NCBI RefSeq assembly: GCF_045066735.1
Contig: NZ_JBISHH010000026.1
Location: 620,001 to 684,000 of the forward strand
Source: Algibacter sp045066735
GTDB lineage: Bacteria; Bacteroidota; Bacteroidia; Flavobacteriales; Flavobacteriaceae
Direction: 5' to 3'
DNA length: 64,000 bases
Part shown: positions 53,038-61,398 of the stretch, piece by piece
Numbering within the stretch: position 1 is the stretch's first letter
How the letters are laid out: each line of letters opens with the position of its first letter
Program-made: the position numbers and the translations under genes
The notes under the pieces: generated by a model
The model's input: the letters and a program-made list of their open reading frames with translations, nothing else
Databases searched by the model: none
Told to the model about the DNA's origin: nothing

Positions 53038-53760
53038 TTTATTTATTTGGTGGTATAAATTTATGTAAATGCTTAGGAGAGTTATAGGAAAGGAATTTTT
53101 AAACAAACGAATAATTGGTTACTTGAACATCTAGAAGTTAGACATCAATGGAAAAAAAAACGAATTAAAAATTAATTACCCTAAAGGAATTAATAAGTTT
53201 CTTAAAGTTTAATTTGACTTAAAGAATATTAAAATTCTGAATGAGAATACAGAGAAAGTATTTAACCGAAAATTATTTACAAATATAGAGGCGTAAGTTA
53301 TTAAAACAAGAGGCTTTTGGATAAGTGAATGTCTAAAAAGAGATAAAACTGAAATACCCAGACCTGATCTTAAAGAAAATCTAATAGCTCTAATGTTTTA
53401 TAATCGTAAATATGGATAGGTGCTAACGATTGAAAAAAGCGTTTTACTGCTTGGAGAAATGGTTCTTTAATCCTTGAAAGTGAAAAAGCAGCAGCAAAAG
53501 GCTGTTCATTGAGTTGTAAATAAAGATATAGATATTAGTGTCTTTAAATCAAAGTACGAATCCATTTAATTGAAATAACGGAGCCAATTCTTATAAGTGT
53601 GTGCTTATACATTAGAAACCTTAGGTTTTAAAAATTAGAATATGATGTCTAAAGGTTATAGGTTTAAGCTATACTGTTTATTAAAATAGAAGCGAGGCAC
53701 ATGCTGCTAAAATAATCTTGAAGTAAGAATTCTTGGTTAATTTTAAGGCCTGTAATATTA

Positions 53761-53794
53761 AAAAAAAGCCCCAATTAATTGGGGCTTTTTTTTT
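53761..53794. terminator. bidirectional terminator
   Basis: The perfect palindrome AGCCCCAATTAATTGGGGCT (53767-53786) has an A run on the left and a T run on the right. On the minus strand it ends the TPR/beta-barrel gene. Confidence 0.85.
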
Positions 53795-53859
53795 ACTAAA
53801 TAATATGTTTAAAGTTGTTTTAGTAAATCAATCTTTAAACCAAAAATCGTAAAGTAGTT

Positions 53860-55920
53860 TTACTTTCTGAATATAGGTGTATCAAACAACAACCATTTAA
53901 AGCGTAAACCAACTTCGTTAAAGGTAAAACCAGCCGCTGTTGCTGAAGCAATATTACTTCTTGTACCATAGAAATTCAATAAAGCGCGTTCAGTAAATTT
54001 ATAACCTAATTTTCCTTGTATACGGTAAGTACTTTGACTTCCACCATCTTCAATATATTGTAAACCTGTTGCAGCAGTAAGCTCATAAAACCAAGCTTTT
54101 GGCTTGGTGATGCTTTCATCTTTTATAATATTCACAAATACCTCGGCAGCATTAAATGTTTCTGGACTAAAATATATTGTTGGTACTTGGTTTTTAAAAG
54201 TAATGTATTGGTAATTTAAACCTGCTTTTAAGGCTGGTTTGCTTAAAATATTATAGTAAAGCGATGTAAATAGTAAATTTCTAGCATTGTCATCATTTTG
54301 CCAAGTATAGAAGTACTGCGTAAACCAACCTAAGTTAAAATTTGTGCTTAAATTATAGTTTGCATAAAGGTTATTCATTACAATTTCTCTATCCAATAAT
54401 TCCGCATTAAAACTTTGTATTTCACTTTTAAAACCAATATCTAAAACTTGAAGTTTAAATGGTTTTATGTTGAAAGAAATATCACTTACTAATTGTGTGT
54501 AGTCGCTTGTGTTCGCTTTCGCGGAAGTAACTCCGGCGGTTCCTTTAAAAGTAATGTTCGGTAATAACTGGTAAGATAGTCCTAATGAAAAATCGTTAGA
54601 TGTGGCGTCGTTATCCGTAACCTTGTTACTTGTTGTTCTATAAGAGTAACTTGCCAACCACTTAAATTTTGTAGACGTTGGAAACTCTAAATTTGTATTA
54701 ACCGAAAAGGCTTTGTTATCTCCATTATCAAAAGAATAAGATGCTTTTGTTTCCCAAAAAGGTGTAAACGTTGTGTTTAAAGTTTTTATAAAATTAGAAG
54801 CATCTTTTTGTTTGTCGTAAAATGTTAGGGTATTTTCAGCCGATTTATAGGCGCCATCGTATTTTCCAATAGCTTTTAAAGCATTTGCTTTACCTAGGTT
54901 ACCATCAAAAGAACTTTCTTCATTTTCTAAAATACTGTTATAATCTACAACACTATCTTTAAAATTACTTTTATAAATATTTAAAGTTGCACGTAATGCT
55001 AATATCCAGTTTTCGTTAGGATGCTTTTCAACTAAATCATCAATTAAAATTTTAGACTCTTTGTATTTTTTATTCCAAATTAAAGCTTGAATGTATCTAA
55101 CCTGAGTTTGTTGTATCAATGATTCATCGGTTAATTGTGGGATTGAATTATAAGCCTCTGTACTCGCATTAAGCGCATCTTTCTCTTTTCCTTTTAAGTG
55201 CTTTGCTAAAGCGATGCCGTTTAAAGCAATGGTTTTATTATCTGGGTTTTTAGCGATAGTTTTATATGTGGTTTCGGCTTGGTCAAACTTTCCAGCAATT
55301 AAATACAAGTTAGCCAAATTAAGCAAGGTGTCTTTATCACCTTCAAAAAGCGTTAAGTTCTTTTTTAAAAGTTCTTCAGCACCATCATAATCTTGTTGTT
55401 GCTGTTTTTGATAAGCATAGCCTAAATAAATGTATTTTTTAGAGGTTAAAGCATTTGGGTTTCCTGGTAAAACATCGAGAGCTTTATTTACATAAGTTAA
55501 AGCATCGGCATATAATTTAAGGTTAGATAGTGTGTTAGCATACCCTAATAAGGCAGCGAAGGATTTGGAATCTTCCTTTATTAAAACCTCGTAATAAGAT
55601 TTTGCATCCGGATAATTTTTATCCCAAAGTAAAGACTCCGCATAGTTTAATTTTATTTCAAAATCGTCGGGATACTTACTTAATAATTCTGTAAAAATGT
55701 TAACTGCCTTTCCAGATTCGCCGAGTAATCCTACAGCACGGCCGTAGCATAATTTGGCGGTTTTATTGTCTGGGTAATCTTTTAAAACAGTTTCGAAAAA
55801 GGATTCTGCTTTAGCGTACTTTCCTGTTTCTAAGTAGGTAAACCCTGTTTTCATATCTTGTGAAAAGGCAAAAACGGATGTTAGTAGTATAACGAATAAA
55901 AGGCGAAAATTTAAAGGCAT
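53860..55920 (-). CDS. TPR protein with C-terminal outer-membrane beta-barrel (PelB/BcsC/YaiO-like layout)
   Basis: 686 residues from the ATG at 55920 (MPLNFRLLFVILLTSVFAFSQ, a signal peptide); 18 codons upstream in frame are unlikely to be used. Residues about 22-390 are TPR-like repeats (TGKYAKAESFFETVLKDYPD, KNYPDAKSYYEVLIKED, AGKFDQAETTYKTIAK). Residues about 395-686 form alternating strands of an outer-membrane barrel (ASYSFDNGDNKAFSVN, ending LRFKWLLFDTPIFRK). TPR plus barrel is the plan of polysaccharide exporters such as PelB, PgaA and BcsC. The divergent flippase and glycosyltransferase genes support that role. Confidence 0.85.
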   Translation of the reverse strand: MPLNFRLLFVILLTSVFAFSQDMKTGFTYLETGKYAKAESFFETVLKDYPDNKTAKLCYGRAVGLLGESGKAVNIFTELLSKYPDDFEIKLNYAESLLWDKNYPDAKSYYEVLIKEDSKSFAALLGYANTLSNLKLYADALTYVNKALDVLPGNPNALTSKKYIYLGYAYQKQQQQDYDGAEELLKKNLTLFEGDKDTLLNLANLYLIAGKFDQAETTYKTIAKNPDNKTIALNGIALAKHLKGKEKDALNASTEAYNSIPQLTDESLIQQTQVRYIQALIWNKKYKESKILIDDLVEKHPNENWILALRATLNIYKSNFKDSVVDYNSILENEESSFDGNLGKANALKAIGKYDGAYKSAENTLTFYDKQKDASNFIKTLNTTFTPFWETKASYSFDNGDNKAFSVNTNLEFPTSTKFKWLASYSYRTTSNKVTDNDATSNDFSLGLSYQLLPNITFKGTAGVTSAKANTSDYTQLVSDISFNIKPFKLQVLDIGFKSEIQSFNAELLDREIVMNNLYANYNLSTNFNLGWFTQYFYTWQNDDNARNLLFTSLYYNILSKPALKAGLNYQYITFKNQVPTIYFSPETFNAAEVFVNIIKDESITKPKAWFYELTAATGLQYIEDGGSQSTYRIQGKLGYKFTERALLNFYGTRSNIASATAAGFTFNEVGLRFKWLLFDTPIFRK

Positions 55921-56089
55921 AATTATATTTTTATTATCTTGTTGCAAGTTAATCAATAGTACGCAATCATTCACCTATAGCAAACCGTCACTGAACGAAA
56001 TTTAAACGCTTTCTGTTGATTCTTGGCCGATTTTTGCACTGGAAATATATTATTTCGCTAGAGATTTAAAACTATTAAACCCCAAACCA

Positions 56090-57349
56090 ATGCAGTTCTT
56101 TTCCCAAATTAAAGCAAAAAAAATAACACCTGAGCAATTATTTATGCTTAGTGTATTAGCCGTAAACGGTGGTAACTATCTATATAATTTAATTTTGGGT
56201 CGTATTTTAGGTCCCGCGCAATTTGCCGATGCCGCTGTACTTATTACCTTTTTATTGGTTTTAAGTTTTGCTGCCATGACGTTTCAATTAGTTACTGCAA
56301 AATTTTCGGTTTTATTCGAAAATGATGTTTTTCAAAGTTTTATTTCTAAAGTTTATAAAAACGCATTAGTTGTTGGGCTTGTGTTTGGAGCTCTTATTGT
56401 TGCTTTTGCCGGAGCGTTACAAAATGTGTTTAATACATCATCTTCAAATATGTTTGTTGTATTTGGCTTTGGAGTGCCTTTGTATTTTTTAATGAGTGTA
56501 AATAGAGGAGTGTTTCAGGGAAAAAAATCGTTCAAAAACCTCTCTATCACTTATCAAACAGAAATGCTAAGTCGCTTAGTTATCACATTGGGCTTAATCT
56601 TAATATTCGATATACAATCTTCGGTGGTAATTGCGGTTGGGATTTTGGCTTCTTTTGTATTTGGTTTGTTCCCTTTTAAGTATAAAAACATGCTCCCTAA
56701 GAAAGCTTTGGTTTTAAGCGAAACACATTCAAAAGAAATTCGTCATTTTTTTATAATTACAGCGTTTTATGAGTTAACTCAAATTATTATAAACAATAGT
56801 GACATTCTTTTAGTAAAACACTTTTTTGAATCTTATGAGGCCGGATTGTATGCGTCTCTAGCCTTAATTGGCCGCATTGTATACTTTATAGCCTGGATGT
56901 TTGTTATGTTGCTTTTACCAACGGTAGTTGAGTTAAAAAAGGAAGGTAAAAAAACAGCTCCAATTTTATTTAAGTATGTGGGCTATATTGCCGCGATCTC
57001 AATTACTATTATTTTAGTTTGTTTAGCATTTCCTGAAACTATTATCACGCTTTTATTTGGAGATAGTTATATTTCAATGGCACCACTTTTATGGAAATAC
57101 GCCATTGCAACCTCGATGTTCGCAATCTCTAACATTTTTGCATATTACTATTTATCGTTAGATAAGTATGTGCCTGTAGTTATTTCTGGTGTGTTTGGCA
57201 TGCTACAAATGCTATTGGTAATCTATTTTCACGATAGTTTGGAACAAGTGGTTTATATGCAAATAGTAGCCATGATGTTGTTGTTGGTGATACAATTAAT
57301 CTATTTTAAATACGATTCTGATAGAACTGCAAAAACACTTAACCTTTAG
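56090..57349 (+). CDS. polysaccharide flippase-type membrane protein (PST/MATE-like)
   Basis: 419 residues with about 12 membrane helices. NYLYNLILGRILGPAQFADAAVLITF near the start and YEAGLYASLALIGRIVYFIAWMF in the second half are typical of Wzx/PelG-like oligosaccharide transporters. It is divergent from the TPR/barrel gene (about 170 bases between starts) and 115 bases before the glycosyltransferase gene. Confidence 0.88.
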   Translation: MQFFSQIKAKKITPEQLFMLSVLAVNGGNYLYNLILGRILGPAQFADAAVLITFLLVLSFAAMTFQLVTAKFSVLFENDVFQSFISKVYKNALVVGLVFGALIVAFAGALQNVFNTSSSNMFVVFGFGVPLYFLMSVNRGVFQGKKSFKNLSITYQTEMLSRLVITLGLILIFDIQSSVVIAVGILASFVFGLFPFKYKNMLPKKALVLSETHSKEIRHFFIITAFYELTQIIINNSDILLVKHFFESYEAGLYASLALIGRIVYFIAWMFVMLLLPTVVELKKEGKKTAPILFKYVGYIAAISITIILVCLAFPETIITLLFGDSYISMAPLLWKYAIATSMFAISNIFAYYYLSLDKYVPVVISGVFGMLQMLLVIYFHDSLEQVVYMQIVAMMLLLVIQLIYFKYDSDRTAKTLNL

Positions 57350-57376
57350 TAAGTTTCCATTTGTCGACAGTAATCG

Positions 57377-57426
57377 ACCATCGGTCTACAGTAGTTGTTT
57401 TAATAAATAATAATTACTCAAATTTG
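57377..57426 (+). promoter_or_regulatory. candidate LytTR site and promoter of the glycosyltransferase gene
   Basis: ACCATCGGTCTACAG at 57377, 42 bases before a near-consensus minus-7 CAAATTTG (57419-57426). That distance is about two helical turns shorter than at 49651 and 50270. Confidence 0.45.
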
Positions 57427-57464
57427 TACTACAAATATTAACCGCCCCAAATAAGATCATATAT

Positions 57465-58646
57465 ATGAAGTTAGCAATTGTAACCGCATATCCACCAAGC
57501 AAGGTAACTCTAAACGAGTATGCTTACCATTTGGTAAAACATTTTAGACAAAAAGAAGAGGTTACGGAATTAGTTTTGTTAACTGATAAAACCGATGAAG
57601 TAAAAGATATTGATTTTGTTGAAGATGGTTGTAAAATTACAATTAAAGAATGTTGGGAGTTTAATAGTTATAGTAACATAAGGAGTGTTACAAAGGCTAT
57701 TAATAGTGTGAAGCCAGATGCTGTATTATTCAATTTACAGTTTATGAAATTTGGTGATAAAAAAATTGCAGCCGCTCTTGGGTTAATGTTGCCTCTGGTT
57801 TGCAAAATGAAAAAAATACCAAGCATTGTTTTATTACATAATATTTTAGAAGAAGTTGATTTAGGAAGCGCAGGATTTACACAAAATAAATTATTGCAGA
57901 AAGTGTACGGTTTTATTGGTTCTAGCTTAACGAGATTAATTTTGCAAGCCGATGTTGTAGCTGTAACTATGCAGAAATATGTTGACATATTAGAGCATAA
58001 ATACAATGCTAAAAATGTAAAACTAATACCTCATGGTACTTTTGAAATTCCTGAAATGCCAGACTTTAATGTATCAGTTGAGCCGATGGAAATAATGACA
58101 TTCGGAAAATTTGGAACATACAAAAAGGTAGAAGGAATGATAGAAGCTGTAGAAAAGGTTAGAAAATCTACAGGTTTAGACCTAGAAGTTGTTATTGCGG
58201 GAACAGATAATCCTAACGTGCCAGGTTATTTGGCTAAGGTACAAGAAGATTATAAGCATGTGCCACAAGTTCGTTTTACGGGTTATGTAGAAGAAAATGA
58301 AGTGCCTAAATTATTTAATGATAGTGCAGTTGTTGTATTTCCATACACCTCAACTACAGGTAGTTCAGGAGTGTTACATCAAGCAGGAAGTTATGGCAAA
58401 GCTGTTGTTATGCCAGATCTTGGTGATTTAGCTTTATTGGTACAGGATGAAGGTTATCGCGGTGAGTTTTTTGAACCAACAAGTGTGGATAGTTTGGCGA
58501 CAGCCATTGAAAATATTGTCACTAATGAAACTTACAGACGCGAACTAGGAAAAACAAATTACGAAGCGGCAACGGCACACCCAATGTCTCAAATCGCTCA
58601 AATATATTTAAATACGTTCAATAAAATAATTGAAAAACGCGCTTAA
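57465..58646 (+). CDS. GT4-type glycosyltransferase (GT-B fold)
   Basis: 393 residues. N-terminal Rossmann half (MKLAIVTAYPPSKVTLNEYAYHL, NLQFMKFG, IVLLHNILEEV) and C-terminal nucleotide-sugar half (FGKFGTYKKVEGMIEAV, VRFTGYVEENEVPKLF, VVFPYTSTTGSSGVLHQAGSYGKAVV, with the E-x7-E region replaced by QAGSYGKA). No membrane segment. It probably builds the polysaccharide handled by the adjacent flippase and exporter. Its end faces the minus-strand hydrolase gene with only 23 bases between. Confidence 0.9.
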   Translation: MKLAIVTAYPPSKVTLNEYAYHLVKHFRQKEEVTELVLLTDKTDEVKDIDFVEDGCKITIKECWEFNSYSNIRSVTKAINSVKPDAVLFNLQFMKFGDKKIAAALGLMLPLVCKMKKIPSIVLLHNILEEVDLGSAGFTQNKLLQKVYGFIGSSLTRLILQADVVAVTMQKYVDILEHKYNAKNVKLIPHGTFEIPEMPDFNVSVEPMEIMTFGKFGTYKKVEGMIEAVEKVRKSTGLDLEVVIAGTDNPNVPGYLAKVQEDYKHVPQVRFTGYVEENEVPKLFNDSAVVVFPYTSTTGSSGVLHQAGSYGKAVVMPDLGDLALLVQDEGYRGEFFEPTSVDSLATAIENIVTNETYRRELGKTNYEAATAHPMSQIAQIYLNTFNKIIEKRA

Positions 58647-58669
58647 TCTCAAAGCGTTCGAAGTGTCGA

Positions 58670-60187
58670 TTAATTACTGGATATATATTTGAATGCGGGC
58701 TTGGTCTCTCCATTTTTGTTGATAAAACCAAAATGTTCTTGAGCTCGTTTTCGCCAAGGAAGTCGTCCAACGACTTCTTTTGGCACTTCCACAAAGTCGT
58801 ATAGAGTCCAGGAGATAAATGCGATATTATTTTTAGAAAAAATATCTTGCGCTTTTTTATGAAATTCAGCCTGATCGTCATCATTATCCCCAAAGGGTTT
58901 CCAGAATCCGTTATATGATGATATACCATATTCACCTAAAACAATAGGTTTTATCGGGATTTCAGTTTTTAAGTGATTGTATTTTTCTTCTAATACATCT
59001 AAGCTTTCATAATAATGAAAGGATATAAAATCTAGTTTATCTTTAAGTATTGGTGCGCTATCAATATTGTTCCAACCTATAGTTACAGCGTGTTCGCTAT
59101 CTACAGCTTTTACTAAATTTATCATATTATCTAACCAAGCAATTACGTTATCTTTTCCTCTAGAATCGAAATCTAAATTAGGTTCGTTTTTAATATCCCA
59201 AGCTAATAAGGCCTCATGATTTTTTAAGGCTGACACTATAGTTTCAGCATGACGCTGATTAAGTGTCCAGTCTAAAATAGAGTAGTCTCCATAAAAATCG
59301 AAAAGAGTAACTATAACTTTTAGTTTTTTTACCTCAGCGGCATCTAAAGTTTGTTTTAGTTGGTCTAATTTTAGATAATCAACTTTTGCCTTTCCAAAAC
59401 TCTCATAAGGTACAAAAATTCGTATGGTGTTTAAACCAGCATTTTTAATCAGCTCAAAATCTTTAGATACAGTATTTAGATCAAATTTATCGCCGTACAT
59501 ATCCCAAGGTGAAGCTTGTGGGTAATAATTAACACCTTTTATTTTAAAATTATTGAGTGATATTTTGGAGTTGTTAACATCTTGAATTTTAGTATTTTCT
59601 TTAACTAAATGTCTGGTGCGCCAAAAACCATCTTCTAATAAAAACACCATTTTATAGGTAGATGTTTCTGTGGTTTCTAGAATTAAAGAGTCGTTTTTAA
59701 AAATACGTTTATATTCAACAACATCATCATCTGTAATTACGGCAAGCTGACCATCTTCACTATAAAATTCTAAAGTAGGGTGGTGTTCTAGTGTTGTCGC
59801 ATCTATGGTTATTTTTTGCGCTTTATTTAATTCTATAAAGTTGAATAAATTCTCCCGAGCATTATCGGTATAATAATCTTTTATACCCGCTGTTTTATTT
59901 GTTTTGTATGCTATTTGCTTTACATACCAAGCATCTAGATAATTATTTTGTAAAGCGCTCAGGTTTTGTGAATCTATTGGTCGACCTTCATTATTTAAAG
60001 GAGCCCAAGTAACTTTTGGTAAATATTGTTCTACTTTTTGTATTTCCGTATGTAGCATGGTGCTTCTATCGGCCCCCGTATTTAAATAGCTAAATAATGC
60101 ACTTAACCCAGAAATTATTAATGCAATCAGCATAATGTATGAAGCTATTAAAATGGTGCGTAATATGTTTTTGCTTACACTTACCAT
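58670..60187 (-). CDS. membrane-anchored GH5-like glycoside hydrolase
   Basis: 505 residues. An N-terminal membrane helix (about 9-32) is followed by a 180-residue extracytoplasmic domain (about 40-220) and a TIM-barrel (about 225-500) starting FKIKGVNYYPQASPWDMYGD. The acid/base Glu is in WDIKNEPNLD and the nucleophile Glu in IVLGEYGISSYNG, the GH5/clan A pattern. It likely trims or modifies a beta-linked polysaccharide in the periplasm or at the surface. The start codon overlaps the end of the upstream gene by 7 bases, so translation is coupled. Confidence 0.85.
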   Translation of the reverse strand: MVSVSKNILRTILIASYIMLIALIISGLSALFSYLNTGADRSTMLHTEIQKVEQYLPKVTWAPLNNEGRPIDSQNLSALQNNYLDAWYVKQIAYKTNKTAGIKDYYTDNARENLFNFIELNKAQKITIDATTLEHHPTLEFYSEDGQLAVITDDDVVEYKRIFKNDSLILETTETSTYKMVFLLEDGFWRTRHLVKENTKIQDVNNSKISLNNFKIKGVNYYPQASPWDMYGDKFDLNTVSKDFELIKNAGLNTIRIFVPYESFGKAKVDYLKLDQLKQTLDAAEVKKLKVIVTLFDFYGDYSILDWTLNQRHAETIVSALKNHEALLAWDIKNEPNLDFDSRGKDNVIAWLDNMINLVKAVDSEHAVTIGWNNIDSAPILKDKLDFISFHYYESLDVLEEKYNHLKTEIPIKPIVLGEYGISSYNGFWKPFGDNDDDQAEFHKKAQDIFSKNNIAFISWTLYDFVEVPKEVVGRLPWRKRAQEHFGFINKNGETKPAFKYISSN

Positions 60188-61398
60188 AGTTTTATATTAT
60201 TAAAAGTTTTTTCTAATCCAGCAGTTTGGATTTTAATGTTGTAGTTGTCTGGTTTAAAGATATCAGATTTTAAATAGAAATGCACATATCCATCGACAGA
60301 TGTTTTGGTATATTTAGTAATGAGTGTGTTGTTTTTATAAATGAGCATTTTTACTTGTAATCCATCAGGAATCATTTGTTTCATAAAACTTTGTAGTGGT
60401 CCTACATCTATATCTCGTCCATTTTTAGAAATATCAACTATAAAATCCTCAATAACTTGTGTGTACGCTATGGTTATGGTATTACTTTCAGCCATACCTT
60501 CTACATAGGCTTTTATGCTCCAACTATCTGCATAATCGGGATGAATAATTTTAGCAGTAGCAATACCGTCTAGGGTTGTGCCAGATGTTTTTAAAATGTT
60601 TCCTTTTTTATTGGTGATATAGAATATTACAAAGGTACCATCACTTACAATATTGTTTTGCTCATCTTTTATTATGGATGTTGAAAATTTGGTAACTTGG
60701 TTTCCATCGGCATAGTTATGAGGTCTTTGTGCCGAAATTTTAAAATCTGTAGGAACAGCTGGCATTACATTAATAGTAAACTCTTTTGAATTTATATCTA
60801 AACATTCTGAAGATATTAGCATACGTCCGCTTTCTTTTTTAGAATAAATGTTTTTGAAAGCAATTAAATTATTGGTGGTAATTTTATCCGTTTCTTCTGA
60901 AGCTAAAAACTGATGTTTAGCGTTAACGGCTGTGTTTTTTGGAACGGGATTATCTAAAGAGTCTGTTGGTATAATAACCAACATAGTATAATCTTTACCT
61001 CCAGCTTCTATACTTGGCGGCCCAATATAGGTTTCCATTGTAGCGACTTCTGGTTTTGGTACCATATTAATCGAACCCGAAAGGGTTTTGTTAGTATAGA
61101 CTAATGACCAATTTACCGCACCAATTTTTTTATAAATATTTACTGGAATGTGGTAATGTAACGTGTTGTTTACTAATGTTGGAGAGATTAAAGTAGAACC
61201 ATAACTATTTGAACAATAGAGTAAGGGCTCCACACTTTCGGCAGTTGAAAATTTTAAAACAACTTTAGTACCAACCACAAACTCTGTTTGGGTGGTTAAT
61301 AATTTAATCTTTGCATTAGTATTATTAGCATATATGCCGGTAAAGGTTGATAATAAAATCAATCCTAAAATAAAGAAATATGTGCGTTTTTGTTGCAT
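60181..61398 (-). CDS. secreted Ig-like protein of unknown function
   Basis: 405 residues with a signal peptide (about 1-24, FTGIYANN) and beta-rich repeats resembling bacterial Ig-like domains: KLLTTQTEFVVGTKVVLKFST, NMVPKPEVATMETYIGPPSIEAGG split near 110-130, DGTFVIFYITNKKGNILKTSG with GIATAKIIHPDY, and QVKMLIYKNNTLITKYTKTSVDGYVHF at 345-371. It has no catalytic motif I can see. Its ATG overlaps the stop of the large membrane protein gene by one base, and it overlaps the hydrolase gene by 7. Confidence 0.7.
   Translation of the reverse strand: MQQKRTYFFILGLILLSTFTGIYANNTNAKIKLLTTQTEFVVGTKVVLKFSTAESVEPLLYCSNSYGSTLISPTLVNNTLHYHIPVNIYKKIGAVNWSLVYTNKTLSGSINMVPKPEVATMETYIGPPSIEAGGKDYTMLVIIPTDSLDNPVPKNTAVNAKHQFLASEETDKITTNNLIAFKNIYSKKESGRMLISSECLDINSKEFTINVMPAVPTDFKISAQRPHNYADGNQVTKFSTSIIKDEQNNIVSDGTFVIFYITNKKGNILKTSGTTLDGIATAKIIHPDYADSWSIKAYVEGMAESNTITIAYTQVIEDFIVDISKNGRDIDVGPLQSFMKQMIPDGLQVKMLIYKNNTLITKYTKTSVDGYVHFYLKSDIFKPDNYNIKIQTAGLEKTFNNIKLW

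Larger units (their letters stand above)
52978..53859. other. gene-poor stretch with decayed coding sequence
   Basis: About 880 bases bounded by two terminators. A frame from about 53226 to 53418 stays open except for one internal stop and encodes a plausible soluble stretch (RGFWISECLKRDKTEIPRP), and shorter broken frames follow to about 53520. This looks like a decayed gene on the plus strand. I cannot name the family. Confidence 0.35.

Noticed and set aside
55921..55974. Longer N-terminus for the TPR/barrel protein
   Set aside because: The signal peptide begins at the ATG at 55920; the extension would bury it behind polar residues.
55984..56010. Fifth copy of the ACCATTCGTCTA motif before the flippase gene
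   Set aside because: ACCGTCACTGA matches only the first few positions and lacks the second half; kept as a weak note only.
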